In this document: positions 47,134-58,459 of the stretch, piece after piece | How the letters are laid out: every line of letters starts with the position of its first letter | Position numbering within the stretch: position 1 is the first letter of the stretch | Program-made: the position numbers and the translations under genes | Notes under the pieces: generated by a model | Database searches by the model: none | What the model was told of the DNA's origin: nothing | The model's input: only the letters and a program-made list of their open reading frames with translations | Assembly (NCBI GenBank): GCA_921293015.1 | Contig: OV121093.1 | Span: forward strand, 26,670,622 to 26,734,621 | DNA from: Phorcus lineatus | Lineage: Eukaryota; Mollusca; Gastropoda; Trochida; Trochidae | Reading direction: 5' to 3' | Length of the DNA: 64,000 nt

Positions 47134-48311
47134 ATTGATTCTGAATCTGCCAAAAATATGTATGAGACATTATCTATGACACATTGCAGTAATAATTCAT
47201 GCCATCATTATCTCCAACCAAAAGGTGTTCTTAGATTCGTATTTTCCCATAAGTGTGCCTGGGAAAAGTTTTGAAACACCTGTTCAGGCATTTACTGCCG
47301 TGAAATAAAATTATAGAAAATCTCTCAAAGGAGCAACCCGGTCATCGGTAATCATCATAAAGATGACCAAATATTAGGCAAAATCCCCTGGAATCAATAT
47401 TGTGTGAAAACTTTTGAAGTATTAAAATGCATTTGTATAGCTAAAATGTACATAGTACAGTTGTTTTAGAACTGCGTTGATACAACAAATGATTGTCTTG
47501 TATTTGAAATTATAGTGATGTTCTTACTTTGATCCTATGATAAAGGAATTTTATCCATGTAGGAAGTATGCTTCGTTTGTTTGTATTTAATGACACAATC
47601 TAGGATATGTTCCTACTTTTCCTCACTATATCCTTATGTCATTTTAAAAGCCCATATGAAGTTAAGAAGATAATAATCAGAGTAAAAAAATAATGTTGCA
47701 ATTCATATCGCCTTGATACAAATATTTATTGATGACAACTTCTTTATATATTGTCAATTATAAATATTAGTACTTAGTGTAGTATCAGCTACAGTTGCAT
47801 GTAAACTGTATAACCCTAAATGGGCCTCAGACCATAAGAGGGCCCCTGTGTGCAGTGACAAGGCAGTATAGGGGAGATAACTCTATTACTCTATGTTAGA
47901 GCACATGGCCAGCATCATATATCAGGCCATTCTGCATGTAAGCCATCCGAGCTTAGAATAAAACCACTGAACCCTCTCTAGTGTCATCCATATCGCCACA
48001 CTTAGTTGTTATCCAACTTCTAAATGCCACTCAGAGAAGTTTTATGGCCTTGAGCTCAACAAAACAGTTTTTTCAGTTCCTACCTCTGCTGATTCGTGTT
48101 CAATGTCAGTGTCAAGGGCATCTAGATAAGGGACGTAACAACTATTCATTTTATGGTTATGTTTTTTAAAACGTTTCTTAATACGTTTCCTGAACACCAA
48201 ATGATATTATAACATGATAAAGTAGATGTGAAAGAACAGCAATATTTCTAGTTTTTGAAGGGTATTTATAAAAATTACTTTTAGTCCTAAAATATGTTTA
48301 TCGAAATAATA
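47134..48311. other. gene-free stretch upstream of TRIM copy C
   Basis: This would hold the promoter or 5'-UTR exon of copy C; I could not identify either. No repeats recognised. Confidence 0.45.
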
Positions 48312-49778
48312 AACTCTTCAAAAAGGAAACTTGACATTCATGCGAAATTGATTTTTTCGAAACGGGTAAATTTTTTTCATGATACATACCTGTAATTCAA
48401 AGAAAGGCTTGCTCAAAAGTGTAAATATACCAAAAACAATGGTCCAAAAAGTTTATGTTGTGTTCAGGGACGAAAACGAGCGATTCGTCCAAATGCATTT
48501 TCTGCCAAAGCACGTGCAGCATGGGATCATGAAGGTTACCTGCTTTAGGGGTATAAAAAGCCTTATCAGCCGCTGTTCATTCAGACTACACAACATCGGT
48601 ACAGCGACCTGAAAAATGCCAAGACTGAACAGAGCGCAATGCAACAACGCCATTGGCAGACTGCAAGCTGGAGCGACGCAGCGAGATGTTGCAACGCACT
48701 TTGCCGTGTCCTGACAGACCATCTCTTCATTGTGCACCCGTTTCAACACCCAAAACAGCGTTGATGATAAGCCAAGGTCAGGCAGACCAAGGGTGACTAC
48801 TCGGGCCCAAGATCGGTACATCCGACTGCTCCACTTTCGGGAACGCACCAGGACAGCAACATCAACGCAGATACCAGGCCTGCGTCAGATTTCCGACCAA
48901 ACGGTACGCAACAGGCTGAGAGAGGCTGGACTTTTTCCACGACGACCGGTTTGACGTCCTGTTTTAACGCAACGTCATCTGGTGGAACGTCTCCAGTGGT
49001 GTCAACAGAGGAAGAGATGGGCACGTGCAAGATGGAGAACCGTTCTCTTCACTGATGAGTCCTGTTTTCTGCTTCGACGAAGTGATGGACGAGCACGTGT
49101 ATACCGACGTCGTGGAGAACGTTATGCTGCCGAATGTGTTCAGCAAGTTGTCCCATTTGCAGGTGGGAGTGTCATGGTGTGGGCCGGGATTCGTCACGGT
49201 GTTAGGACACCCCTTGTGCATGTTGTGAGTAACCTGACAGGTCTACGGTACAGGGACTTGATCCTACAGCCTTACATTATTCCTCACGTCAACGTCCATG
49301 GTGGTCTATTTCAGCAGGACAATGCTCGACCACATGTTGCACGTGTTTGTAAAGACATTGCCATGGCTAGCCAGGTCACCAGATTTGTCACCAATTGAGT
49401 ATCTATGGGACGAACTGGATCGACGCGTGTGGAATCCACCACCCCAAACACTTCCAGGACTTCTTGCGGCACTTCAGCACGAATGGCAAAATATTCCACA
49501 GGCTGTGATTGACAACTTGATTGCATCCATGGGTCGACGGTGCCAACCAATAATCAATGCCAATGGTGGCCATACCCGATACTGACATTTGTGCACCCCT
49601 GTGATGTTGAAACACTTGTGCACCTGTGCATTTCAAGATCATGCTTATTCTGAATAACATTTACTGAACAGAGATATTCAAACAGCGTTTTAGTTTTCAT
49701 TTCAATGTTTCACTTGCATCTGTGGTCTTTATATTGAACTTTAAAAGTCAGTGTCAAGTTACTTTTTTTTAAGAGTTG
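48312..49778 (+). mobile_element. Tc1-like DNA transposon
   Basis: The ends are imperfect ~28-bp inverted repeats: left AACTCTTCAAAAAGGAAACT then TGACA; right, read inward, CAACTCTTAAAAAAAAGTAA then CTTGACA. TA lies immediately outside both ends (48310-48311 and 49779-49780), the Tc1/mariner target duplication. The element is about 1.47 kb, near the typical Tc1 size, and encodes one transposase. Confidence 0.9.
48616..49585 (+). pseudogene. Tc1-family DD34E transposase, inactivated
   Basis: From the ATG at 48616 the frame gives an N-terminal helix-turn-helix region (RAQCNNAIGRLQAGATQRDV). A TGA at 48712-48714 and another at 48952-48954 interrupt it; both could derive from CGA. Catalytic landmarks: VLFTDESCF (Asp codon at 49054), FQQDNARPH (Asp at 49318) and SPDLSPIEYLWDEL (Glu at 49397, in the +1 frame). 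The second Asp and the Glu are only 79 nt apart rather than the 105 nt expected for DD34E, so a single 26-nt deletion near 49357 explains both the frameshift and the short spacing. The copy cannot encode a functional enzyme. Confidence 0.9.
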
Positions 49779-52360
49779 TAAAAGATTCGCATGATTTCAT
49801 ATTCATATTTGGATTTTTACATGATGGATTTATTTATTTTTTATTAAATGGTTTGAATTGATTTTTTAAAAATACATAAATGGAAAAAAAGTGTTCTTTT
49901 AGTTACAGTCGAACCTTGTCTATCCGGAGAATTTAGTTACAGGTGAAAATCGTCCGAATAACGAGTCGTCCGGTTATCTGAATCAAAGAAAAAACGTATT
50001 TGTTGGTGTATACAGATTGTGTATTCCGTATGGTTGTACTTTTATTATTTTGCACATTTGGATATCAATTATTTGACATGTTGTTCTTTCAGATTTAGCT
50101 TCAATCTTATCACTATTGATTGAAGTCAGGCAGTGTTGACCAAATATCTTGTTTCTAATCTACTAGTGTACGTGCAATCGAAGAGACCCTCACTTTCCTG
50201 TGTTTGAACAGTCAGTGTACCTCTTTGCATATGGCATTCATAAAACACGTTCTAAACCCACATATGGTCAACACAGACTGATAGACTGATATGTTATATT
50301 GGATAATAATATTGATAATAATAATATGCCCATTTATAGAGCGCACTTGCCTATATCCGTATATATATGTATGGTTATTGTCTGTACAGGTTAGCCGACA
50401 TTCCGTCATAGTACACAGTGAAATAATCTCTGAGCTGGTGACACATTCAACATCAATACCACGTTAATCCTGTGAAAGTGAAAATAGAAACTGACTACTT
50501 CAGAACTCACTTATACAACTGTTTTGTAGACTGTTGATGCATTTTGTGACCATGTTGTAGAATATGTTAGTTATATAAATGTATTATAGACCAAAATAAA
50601 CGAGCGTACCTTAAGACAAAATGTCAACGAACTACAAGTTGTCCACAGTCAATGCACTACGAGTTGTTCTCAGCACACACTGTGTACCTCTCCACGACTG
50701 TCACTTCCCTCTCGCCCGTCTCGACTGTCAAGCTCGTTGCTAGGCTGGTCACGTGACTCTGGGAGATACCCTGTATGAGCGTGAAGTGTGTTTGATTGAT
50801 AAACAAGTTTATAAATTTTCCTGGTAAACACTGTTTTAATTTGTGTTATAATACATCATATAAATCTATAATGACACGATACAAGATAACAGCTTAAACT
50901 TTATAATGAATTTACACACATAAGTTGAACATTCAAGGTCGTAAATAATTTTTTACTTTTTTGTTATTGATAGAGCTGATTTGAATATGTAACAAGGGCT
51001 GATATAAGCATCATTACAAAAAAAAAATCAAATTAAGTTTTTTTCGTAAATTTCGGAATAAATTTCGTCAAATTGTACATCGTTGTCTGAAACGTAGGGT
51101 TGATTTGAACTAAGCGGACATAAACTTAATCGTTTTGTCTTTGACAATCCCTCCGGTTTTATGATGATACTTTTCACTACTTTTTAAAAATGTTAAGTGC
51201 TGTTTGGCACCATTTACACTTGAATGGACTATAATCTGTACAGCATTTTATAGTTTTATCAACATTTTTATTCACCAGTTGTTTATCAGCTTTATCGTAT
51301 TTTGTAATTTTTTTATAAACTGACCATAATACATACTTATTCTGAAAACTCATTTTTCTAACTAAGGTAACTATCATATTATAATCGATGCATTTTATTT
51401 GTCTTTTGACAGCACTGTTATATGAATATATCAAACTGATGGTTGCATTGAGATCCCGAAAGAGCCGGTTTCGATCATTCTGACACCAGGTGATGATGAC
51501 ATAGTGGGTTTTTTTTTATCATAAATAAAATTCAGATTTGATTTAAAGTTCCATGTAATATTTCGATGTTTGAAAACTTGCACTTAATGGGAATAAGCCA
51601 AAATGGTGACTGTACGCTCTGATTGTTGTTTTAAAAGCAGTTAAAATGTATGCTCTACGACTGCCCATGGGAAATTCCCGAGAGGAGGCATACTTTTCAA
51701 TAATGCCAACGGGTCATTTATAACACGGGTTGATATATATACCTATTTGGTAAGAGTTAAATATCTTAACTCTATTTCATCCAACTTATAAACCGACAGA
51801 AAGATCGGGCAAACAATTTTGTACAGAAATATTAAGTAGTGGACACTGTAATGAAAAGTCATTGAAATGCATTTAAAATGCATATCGAAAACGTAGCCGC
51901 GTTAGCCTTGGGATGCCTTGCAGGCGCGGCCAGCATTTATCTGCAGTGGTAACTTGACTCGCGTGATTTTCACTTGAAAATCGACTAAATATCCCTAGAT
52001 CGTCAATTAATTTTTAAGAATGATAAAAAAAATTTTCTTAGTATTCATTGTAACCCTCATGTTAATAGCGTCACGTCTAAAGCATATAATTCAAGTAAGT
52101 CATAATTTTTCAAAGTACATTCATTTGGCTTTATGGTATTTTCACCTGTGTGGGCCGCAACCTTGTGTGAAGATTCAGATTTTAGTGATATTTCTCTGAA
52201 GTGTGTTGTTCCTCGTCATTGGCATTGAAATTAATGTAGCACTGATTGCAACATCCTGGAATAGTTTGTTGGATATTCAAACCAGACTCTTTTTCAACAT
52301 CACTACAACCTCTGGCTTGATTACTGACAGTTACTTGATGCTTTATTCAAATACTGCGGC
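49779..52360. other. gene-free stretch; possible pogo/Tigger-like end at 49902
   Basis: GTTACAGTCGAACCTTGTCT followed by ATCCGG, then GTCCGAATAACGAG, resembles the CAGTCGAACCT-type terminus of pogo/Tigger elements. No partner end was found within a few kilobases, so at most it is a solo remnant. The rest is AT-rich with no gene. Confidence 0.3.
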
Positions 52361-52562
52361 TTCTACACGAAGTCAGGTTTGGTTGCAATGCTTCACTGAA
52401 TTTCAAGGCAGTACCACCAATGATCCGCTAGTTCCAGCCGATGCTCGCAGGTTTCACCGCAATGCATAGCCACAATGGTGTTGCGGGCTTTCTCCCTGCA
52501 ATAATACTAGCAGCCGCGATATAAGTGAAATAATCTTGAAAGAGGCGTTAAACCACATATCA
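52361..52562 (+). mobile_element. SINE family 1, 5'-truncated copy
   Basis: Body and tail only (GTCAGGTTTGGTTGCAATGC, GATGCTCGCAGGTTTCACCG, GCAGCCGCGATATAAGTGAA, GGCGTTAAACCACATATCAC). The terminal repeat has decayed. The 88-codon open frame over it is spurious. Confidence 0.9.
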
Positions 52563-53422
52563 CCCGCCCCCCTCCCCTAACATTTCAATTTAATCTAGTT
52601 TTGATATTGAACAATATCCTAAAATTTTTAATTTTATGTGAAATGTACTGAATATTTTGATATACGTACAAATATGAAATGTCAAAATGATGAAATAGCA
52701 GTTCAATGAAATCAAAAGTCCACTGCTATGATTCAGCCTGCTCAGGAGTCAGGAGACTGTAAATGCAACATCAAGATCAATTATCATTCTTATCAAAATT
52801 GATAAACTTGTTTGAATATGATTAAAATTAAACCTATCATCATAAAGGTTTAACAAAAATATAATTGATTGAGTATTGTTCCAAAATCCTACAATTATCT
52901 TTCAGTATATATTAATATATCTATCTTATTCTATCAATACCTTCAAATTATATTCCTGTGGACTGAAATATGAACAGCATTTTAGTGAAATAAGTCAATA
53001 TAAAGTTATCAATATGAACTTACTAAGTTTAAAACGACAAGTAAATGTTTTCTCAATTTCACAAAATGAAGGTTTTGTATCTAAAAGAAAAATGTTTAAT
53101 TATCTTATTAATCATATTTATTTTCAATTTTAAAATAACTTAAATCATCCTCCATTAGAAACCTAGAAACCTTAGAAAGAAATGAAATGTTTATAAAAAT
53201 TGAATTTCCAGTTACCTCCCCTTGATGTCCAATTTTACTAGAACGATTATTATTATCCTTTGTGAACATATTATTTATCACTATAAAATTTGTCATTTAA
53301 CATTATCTTATTCTTAATATATAAACATTTCCTTTTTCGATGAGACAATGGACACTGAATTTTTAAAAGGGTAAAGGGTAACACCTCCCCTCATTTTTAG
53401 ACAGGATGCCACCTACTTTGAG
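52563..53422. other. gene-free stretch, nothing recognised
   Basis: Very AT-rich, no coding signal. Confidence 0.45.
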
Positions 53423-53506
53423 GAGTGAGTGAGTTGGGGTTTAACGTGCTTTGAACAATATTTCAGTTATTAAACACTTGGATGACAAGCATCCAAAAGA
53501 GAGTGG
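53423..53506 (-). mobile_element. SINE-like family 2, short tail fragment
   Basis: GTGAGTGAGTTGGGGTTTAA through CATCCAAAAGAGAGTGGA, then an abrupt switch to the coding remnant that follows. Confidence 0.85.
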
Positions 53507-56074
53507 AGCAGCAGTGGGCGAATTACAGACCTCCCCCGCCGGTCTTCACTGGACTGGACTGGACTGGAAAATATTAGAACCAAGAGTCAATGACGGGGTA
53601 AAGCAAAGTCTAGTTCATTATGTTGGTTGGTCTAAAGAATACGACCAGTGGGTCACTGATGTCACTGATGACAGTATTGTTAAAAGGTCATGTCTGTCAA
53701 GTTCAGCTCCCCATGACATTTTTAAGTTTCAGCTGTTGACATCTATCAGGGATCAACTACAGAGTTGGAGGGGTGCTGACTCGTTAGTAACGATACAAAT
53801 TCCAATCTCTTCAACAGAAATACTGGATCTGTCAAAGGAAGTTAGATGTTGGAGTGGCTCAACCCCAGGAACTGAGTACGAGTTCCTGGACGTCCACAGT
53901 CCTGATATTCTATTTGGGAACGATTGGTGGTTCAGGATCATCAATCAAACAGGTGATTTCGTGTATATCAACAGAGAGACAGTGATATTTCGGTAGTACG
54001 AAAGACGACCAAGAGAGGAATACACTTATGATATGAGTAAAAAAACTTTGTCACAGAGGGTTTATGTTTAAAATGAAATTTGTTAGAGAGAAGGGAAACA
54101 GATATTACTTCAATTTGCTCAGGGTTACCGTTAGACACTGAAACATGCCATCAGACTTTACAGCTGATTCAGCAGCCAACATGTTCTTATCAATTCATAG
54201 AAACTTGCATGTGACTGTTTATTAATCATGAATTTGGTTAACCTGTTCCTCCCAGTCATATTTTTCTTGTTTTACTATTGTCAAGAAGATATGTTTAAAA
54301 AGAGGTTTATATTCATATCCCAAAACCAAGGCTGTATGATGAGTTTAAGAATCGGAGTAAACTAATTCAAGGAGAAATGTGTAAGGCAGTCTTAATGAGA
54401 GTGTGTCAAAGTGACATTATTGACTTTAAACATGTCATCTTAGATAAATGTGTATCTAATCTTAAAGTTATTTTAATAAGTTAATTTCCAAACACGTTAA
54501 AACTAAAAAAAGGGTGGTAAACAATACAAGATGTCTGCATTGAAAAGCATACTTTCACACTTGATATGTCTGAGCCATGTCCTCCCGCTATGCATAAGAA
54601 TCTTTTACATAGAAGACAATCGAGAAAGATTGTTTAACAGGCAAAGCTACTCCAAGCTACCAAAAAGTTTTGAGAAAAAAGATTCAACGATTATATAGTC
54701 TGTTATTGAAATGTCAAACCAGTAAGTTAGCCAGACTCTTCAGGGTTTTAGAACCAAATACTTGGCTGTCTAGGACTCGGGTACAGAGAAGGAAAAATAT
54801 GTTAATTGATGATTGTAAAAGATCTTTGTCATTTGTCGGAAGGTACAACATGAAAGAAGTCTCAGTTCAGGCCCCACCACTTCACTCAATACCTTAAGGT
54901 GGTGTGGTGGTTTGCGTGCTTCAGAGACCCCGAGAGCTATGCCAGCCGGAGCGTACATGCTCCTGGTAGGGTCACCCACGCTGGACAGGTCGACGAGGTA
55001 GAAGCCAGACCAAATTTGAGTCGTTCTAAAACCTGTTGTCTATCTCTCAATATGCCTTTCTTTCCGCCTTTTCCCTCATCCTGTCGATCCCTTTCTCCCT
55101 TATCTGTCCACTCTCTTTTGGATGCTTGTCATCCACGTGTTTAATAACTGAAATATTGTTCAAAGCACGTTAAACCCCAACTCACTCACTCACTCTGTTC
55201 AGTCAGGGAGATGGTAATAGTTAATTAGACTTGGATAGGAATTCAGTCTCAAACGTTAAGAAGAATATCAAATAAATTGATTTAGATGCAGTTGTATGTT
55301 AAGGATTCTGAAAACATCTCAAACAAAGAATATTATGAACTATCAATGATTGTCCCAAACATGCCACGGTTAAATTCAGTTGTGAAAAGAGCTAAGGAAA
55401 TCAATGATGGTGTGAGGATAACTGTCATCCCAAATGAAGCTAATGGTGTTCAGCAATCTCTTCGAGAGCGACTTACTGTGGGAATCTATCTATACTTTCC
55501 AATCAAACTGTCAATGTGAAACTTACAGGAGATGGAACTGAACTAGGAAGGAGAAAAAAGCTAATTCATTTTGACTTTACAATTTTGGATGAAGACTTGT
55601 GTACTTCAGTCAGAGGGAACTATTTGTTAGCCATGTTTACAGGCATTGAGACGTATGATTATCATAGAAGCAAAAAAAATGCATACTTTGAATGTTAGGG
55701 GTACCTTGATCCATGTCACTTATTTTCTAGGTGGAGATCTAAAGTTTCTGAACATAGTCTGTGGTCTTGCAACCTGTTCCTCAACTTATAGCTGTGTCTG
55801 GTGTAAATGTCCTAGTTTTGACAGACATGATATGAGACGAGAGTGGTCAGCTATTGATATAGAGAAAGGAGCTAGGACAGTAGAGGAGATTTCAACAATG
55901 TCTTGCCAAAAACGTCTAAACTTGAACTGTCTTCTTCCACCTCTATTTTGTTTCATTCCTTTATCGCATGTAATGCCTGATTTGCTTCATCGTCTTGCAA
56001 TTGGAAACGTATTATTTCATTCTCAAAATCGTTCTTTTGCTACTCAACATGCATGCAAGTACGTGAAACTATAG
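53507..56074 (+). pseudogene. broken gene: chromo-barrel-like domain plus transposase-like region
   Basis: The first part (to ~53996) reads WKILEPRVNDGVKQSLVHYV then GWSKEYDQWV, the pattern of a chromo-barrel/Tudor-like domain, and continues to a TAG. Scattered open pieces follow (54290-54480, 54669-54897). After an inserted SINE come 55286-55519 (NMPRLNSVVKRAKEINDGVR) and a piece reading NVKLTGDGTELGRRKKLIHF. The last piece, at 55646-56074, has FLGGDLKFLNIVCGLATCSS then TYSCVWCKC. That last region resembles a widespread uncharacterised invertebrate family with a GGD...C..CK core that I suspect derives from a transposase, but I cannot name it securely. At least three frameshifts and several stops make it non-functional. 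The pieces could be exons of one gene or one decayed intronless copy. Confidence 0.55.
54880..55195 (+). mobile_element. SINE-like family 2, full-length, inside the broken gene
   Basis: Starts near TTCACTCAATACCTTAAGG, has GGTGTGGTGGTTTGCGTGC, and ends CACGTTAAACCCCAACTCAC with CTCA repeats. It interrupts the coding remnant between 54870 and 55286. Confidence 0.88.
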
Positions 56075-56261
56075 CTGTTACGTATTAAATTTGTTTTCTA
56101 TTTATCATTTTCCAATTTTCATAGTCCAAATCGCTGACGAAGCGGGCGGTGTTGAAAAAAATAAATATGTAAATATCAGCCCTGTCAATCACACTGACAC
56201 AAATCTAAACATTTCAAGGAAGACGCTAACAAATTCAGATCTTGAGGTTTATAAAAACAAC

Positions 56262-56658
56262 ACAGGGGCGGTATTTATCGAACAACTAAGTTAAAACTTA
56301 ATTTTAATTTTTTTGACTCAGCCAAGCCAAAAACCTAAGTCAGTATTCACAGAGACTTAGCCCAAAACTTAAGTAAGTCAGCGACAGAAAACTTAGTCAA
56401 TTTCATACGATGTGCGCACACGCATTGTTGTTAGGGGAATCCCATGACGTATAACATCCGGTTTGAGGGAATTCTCCGTGTAAACATAAAAGATGACACT
56501 TCACGAAATATGTCCGATACTGATTTTAAGAAACGACGGCCAAACTGGACTAAAGACGAGTGTCTGTTGCTTGCAGACCTCGTCAAAGCAAAGAAGACGG
56601 TTTGGATGGCAAGTTTGGGCCGGGAATCACGTCCGCCAAACGACAGGGGGCTTGGCAG
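56262..56658 (+). mobile_element. likely PIF/Harbinger 5' end with Myb/SANT-like exon
   Basis: CAGGGGCGGTATTTATCGAA followed by CAACTAAG resembles the GGGC...TATTTAT...ACTTAAG-type termini of PIF/Harbinger elements. At 56510 an ATG opens a frame reading KKRRPNWTKDECLLLADLV, typical of the Myb/SANT-like DNA-binding protein that these elements encode beside their transposase. One frameshift near 56600 leads to GKFGPGITSAKRQGAWQ, ending at a CAG|GTGAGG donor (56658). No transposase or right end was found within the next kilobases, so the copy is truncated, or the exon belongs to a host gene derived from one. Confidence 0.55.
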
Positions 56659-57326
56659 GTGAGGGAAACGAATTTGTTTATATTTTACATAGACTTGCTT
56701 TCGATTGAAATTACCTTTCTTCTGCGTGCGCCTACCTTTATTTTTAGTCAATGTTAATGTTTGGGGGTAAACGGCAAATTTCATCGTACGAAATTTTGAA
56801 ATGCCAATATAAAATGAGATTTATTTATACAAAAACATTTCAGACAGAAATCTGAAACAAATCTTTGATTGCATGATCTTGATTTTCTATCAAATTTAAA
56901 TATTGACAACGATTGTATTAGGGAACTTAGATTGCTTTATCTAAAACTCATTGATAGTAGAAAAAGCAAAAATAATTTCCCAAAGTAGTATCACAATGAA
57001 AACGTTAAAGATATGGTCGTTGTACACATTATTTTATTAATGAATGGACCAACCTCAATTGATTTTAAATAAAGTTTAATTAGTATTTAAAATACAAGCT
57101 GATGTATATTCACTAATGATGCCCTTTTTCGCCAACCATTCAAAATTGTTCATAAATGCTCGATCTTCAGTAGTTAACTCCATACAAAACATAACTTTAT
57201 GAACAGTTTGTTATTGTTGAGTTTCATTTGCTGAAAATTTTAATTGTTTCTCAAACACATTGTCTGTTTAACACAGAAGTTGCCCTAAAAATGAGGATGA
57301 AAAAAAACAGTTACGATATATAATCA
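56659..57326. other. gene-free stretch, nothing recognised
   Basis: AT-rich sequence after the Myb/SANT exon; no second exon recognised. Confidence 0.4.
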
Positions 57327-57411
57327 GTCATTTGAATTTGAAAGTGCCGACATATTTAGACCCTAATTGTAGATGTTTATGACCTGGTGGTGATGATTAC
57401 ATTGTTACATG
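57327..57411. repeat. dispersed repeat, second copy
   Basis: It resembles 5880-5965 (AAAGTGCCGACATATT, CCCTAATTGTAGATG, GGTGGTGATGA). Its right side is interrupted by the SINE at 57413. Confidence 0.6.
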
Positions 57412-57412
57412 T

Positions 57413-57738
57413 GAGGTGAGGTGAGGTGAGGTGATTTGGGGTTTTATCACCGCTTTCAAAATTATTTCACCTATATAGCAGCTGCTAGTATCATTGCAGG
57501 GAGAAAGCCCACAACAACATTGTGGCTATGCATTGTGGTAAAACCTGCGAGCATCGGCTGGAACTAGCGAACCATGGGTGGTACTGCGCTGAATTTCAGG
57601 GTAGCATTGCACCCAAACCTGACTGCGTGTAGAAAAGTTGTCTACTGCAGACAAAGTCGCCGAGCCCCTGACGGGATTCGAACCACGGACCATCTGATCC
57701 GAAGCGGAACGCGCTAACCACTGCGCTATCCCGCCCCC
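57413..57738 (-). mobile_element. SINE family 1, full-length, tRNA-derived
   Basis: Same organisation as 29274-29596: tRNA-like head on the minus strand with A box TAGCGCAGTGG and B box GGTTCGAATCC, body, and (CTCAC)n tail. No clear target-site duplication was seen. Confidence 0.95.
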
Positions 57739-58459
57739 TTCAAAATTAAAAGAAATTTAGCACTTATAATGCCTTCTATATACTTGTCCAACACTCTCTA
57801 ACCTCAAAGGCCTGTGCACCACTTACCAATTAATAATCAGAGACATTTGTACGAGTAATCATTCCAAATTATGCTATAGTGCTTATGAAACACATACATT
57901 TCCTTTAAAGTTAACAACCAATATAATGATCGACAATTCCACGATGAGGATATTTTAATAAATCTAGAAAATGAAAACAAACGGCTTAATATCAGCTTAG
58001 ACTCTTTATTTATTGAAAAGTAAATATGAGCAAGTATTGAAATATATCCTCCAGAACTTGAATACTGATTTGTCTCAAAATATCAATCTTTAGTGATTAG
58101 AAAATCAGTTGGAGCAAATTCCGAGATGAATTAAAAGAACGTTGCTTCAAATGCAAGTGAACTGCCATATCAAACAATTTCAGTTAAGCAGACAATCCGA
58201 ATACCGAAATGGCGGGCGTTGTTATGAAATTAATACTTAAACAAAATCGATCAATTACTGATAGATCTTAATAGAATTTATTATTTTGCGTGGTCAGATT
58301 AGAATTGAAGATAACAATATTCAAAAGGTGCTCTAATTACCAACCATGACAAAACTGAAGGCGTTTCATGAGTTCCAACACCGGATTGTTTAGCGGATCT
58401 CAAGGCGGCTGTATCCGGTTATTTTCGTTGAAATAAAATTCGTGAGGGCAGTTCAGATG
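57739..58459. other. gene-free stretch, nothing recognised
   Basis: AT-rich flank of the palindromic-ended element. Confidence 0.45.

Noticed and set aside
49902..49985. Complete pogo/Tigger element
   Set aside because: Only one end-like sequence is seen; no inverted partner and no transposase nearby.
52203..52469. 88-codon ORF
   Set aside because: Its second half is SINE family 1 sequence.
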